NCBI GenBank assembly: GCA_044377005.1 | Contig: JBILJV010000036.1 | Location: forward strand, 1 to 23,512 | DNA from: JABMMZ01 sp044377005 | GTDB taxonomy: Bacteria > Bacteroidota > Bacteroidia > NS11-12g > UBA955 | Direction of reading: 5' to 3' | DNA length: 23,512 bases | In this document: in pieces, positions 23,270 to 23,512 of the stretch | Numbering within the stretch: position 1 is the first letter of the stretch | Layout of the letters: each line of letters starts with the position of its first letter | Notes under the pieces: model-generated | What the model was told of the DNA's origin: nothing | Database searches by the model: none | The model's input: only the letters and a program-made list of their open reading frames with translations | Program-made: the position numbers and the translations under genes

Positions 23270-23512
23270 CAACTTATTATATTCATTTCCAATTTTGATG
23301 TAATAAATCCCTGAACATAAATATTGGGTAGAAACCCGAATTTGAGTCCCTTTAATCACTTGCTCGTAAACAACTTGCCCGAAATAATTATACATTGTAA
23401 AATTTTCGTTTTCAAATTGACCTGGCGACAAACTTACAACAAACTCAGCATTTGCAGGATTAGGATTTATAGAAACTCCATTTAATTGCAAGTTATTTAA
23501 ACCAACCGATTC
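23255..23512 (-). CDS. C-terminal end of a type IX secretion (T9SS) cargo protein
   Basis: This is the 3' end of a longer gene; the frame stays open to the window edge. The visible 85 residues form a type A T9SS sorting domain: GVSINPNPANAEFVVSL, a central NYFGQVVYE strand, and the closing GIYYIKI...KLIVSH. This tail directs a secreted or surface protein through the type IX secretion system, which then removes it. The cargo domain lies outside the window, so the protein's function cannot be told. An in-frame TTG at 23491 is not a credible start because the domain is never free-standing. Confidence 0.88.
   Translation of the reverse strand, partial: ESVGLNNLQLNGVSINPNPANAEFVVSLSPGQFENENFTMYNYFGQVVYEQVIKGTQIRVSTQYLCSGIYYIKIGNEYNKLIVSH

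Overview
This is a chromosomal window from an AT-rich member of the Bacteroidota, probably Flavobacteriales or a close relative. Supporting signs are a type IX secretion (T9SS) sorting domain, a SusC/TonB-type receptor with a carboxypeptidase-regulatory-like N-terminal domain, a fused LpxC-FabZ enzyme, DUF6089-type proteins beside uppS and bamA, and repeated TAnnTTTG promoter elements of the Bacteroidota type. No rRNA, tRNA, CRISPR array, insertion sequence or phage gene was seen. There is no gene-free stretch above 300 bases. The content is mostly core envelope biology, not a mobile island.

Left part (1-5222, minus strand): an outer-membrane assembly block. Two tandem DUF6089 paralogs precede uppS (undecaprenyl diphosphate synthase) and bamA (beta-barrel assembly), which overlap. 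A promoter at the left edge points out of the window. Divergently, 5372-7942 (plus) encodes a large exported zinc metalloprotease. It is followed by a monocistronic RRM-type RNA-binding protein with a good promoter and a bidirectional terminator.

Middle (8479-14431, minus strand): a tightly packed lipid A operon in the order HD phosphohydrolase, lpxD, lpxC-fabZ, lpxA, ABC ATPase, unknown exported protein. LpxC, LpxD and LpxA supply the early steps of lipid A synthesis; FabZ makes the acyl chains. The last two genes are coupled to the operon but have no known role in it. The HD gene diverges from a malate dehydrogenase gene (14610-15545, plus) that has its own terminator.

Right part: a pair of exported thioredoxin-fold proteins (15706-16798, plus) converges on a TonB-dependent receptor/lipoprotein pair (16799-20184, minus). 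Two small exported proteins follow on the plus strand (20389-21191). The last block is a minus-strand run: the end of a T9SS cargo gene, a biotin carboxyl carrier protein, a lipoprotein with a YqaE/Pmp3-like tail, and an OxyR-type regulator.

The most notable points are: several genes whose promoter element lies only 4-10 bases before the start codon, implying leaderless or nearly leaderless mRNAs; an ABC ATPase with altered Q-loop and H-loop, tied to an unknown exported protein inside the lipid A operon; and oxyR at the end of a biotin-carrier operon. I found no clear defence system or other wholly new multi-gene system.
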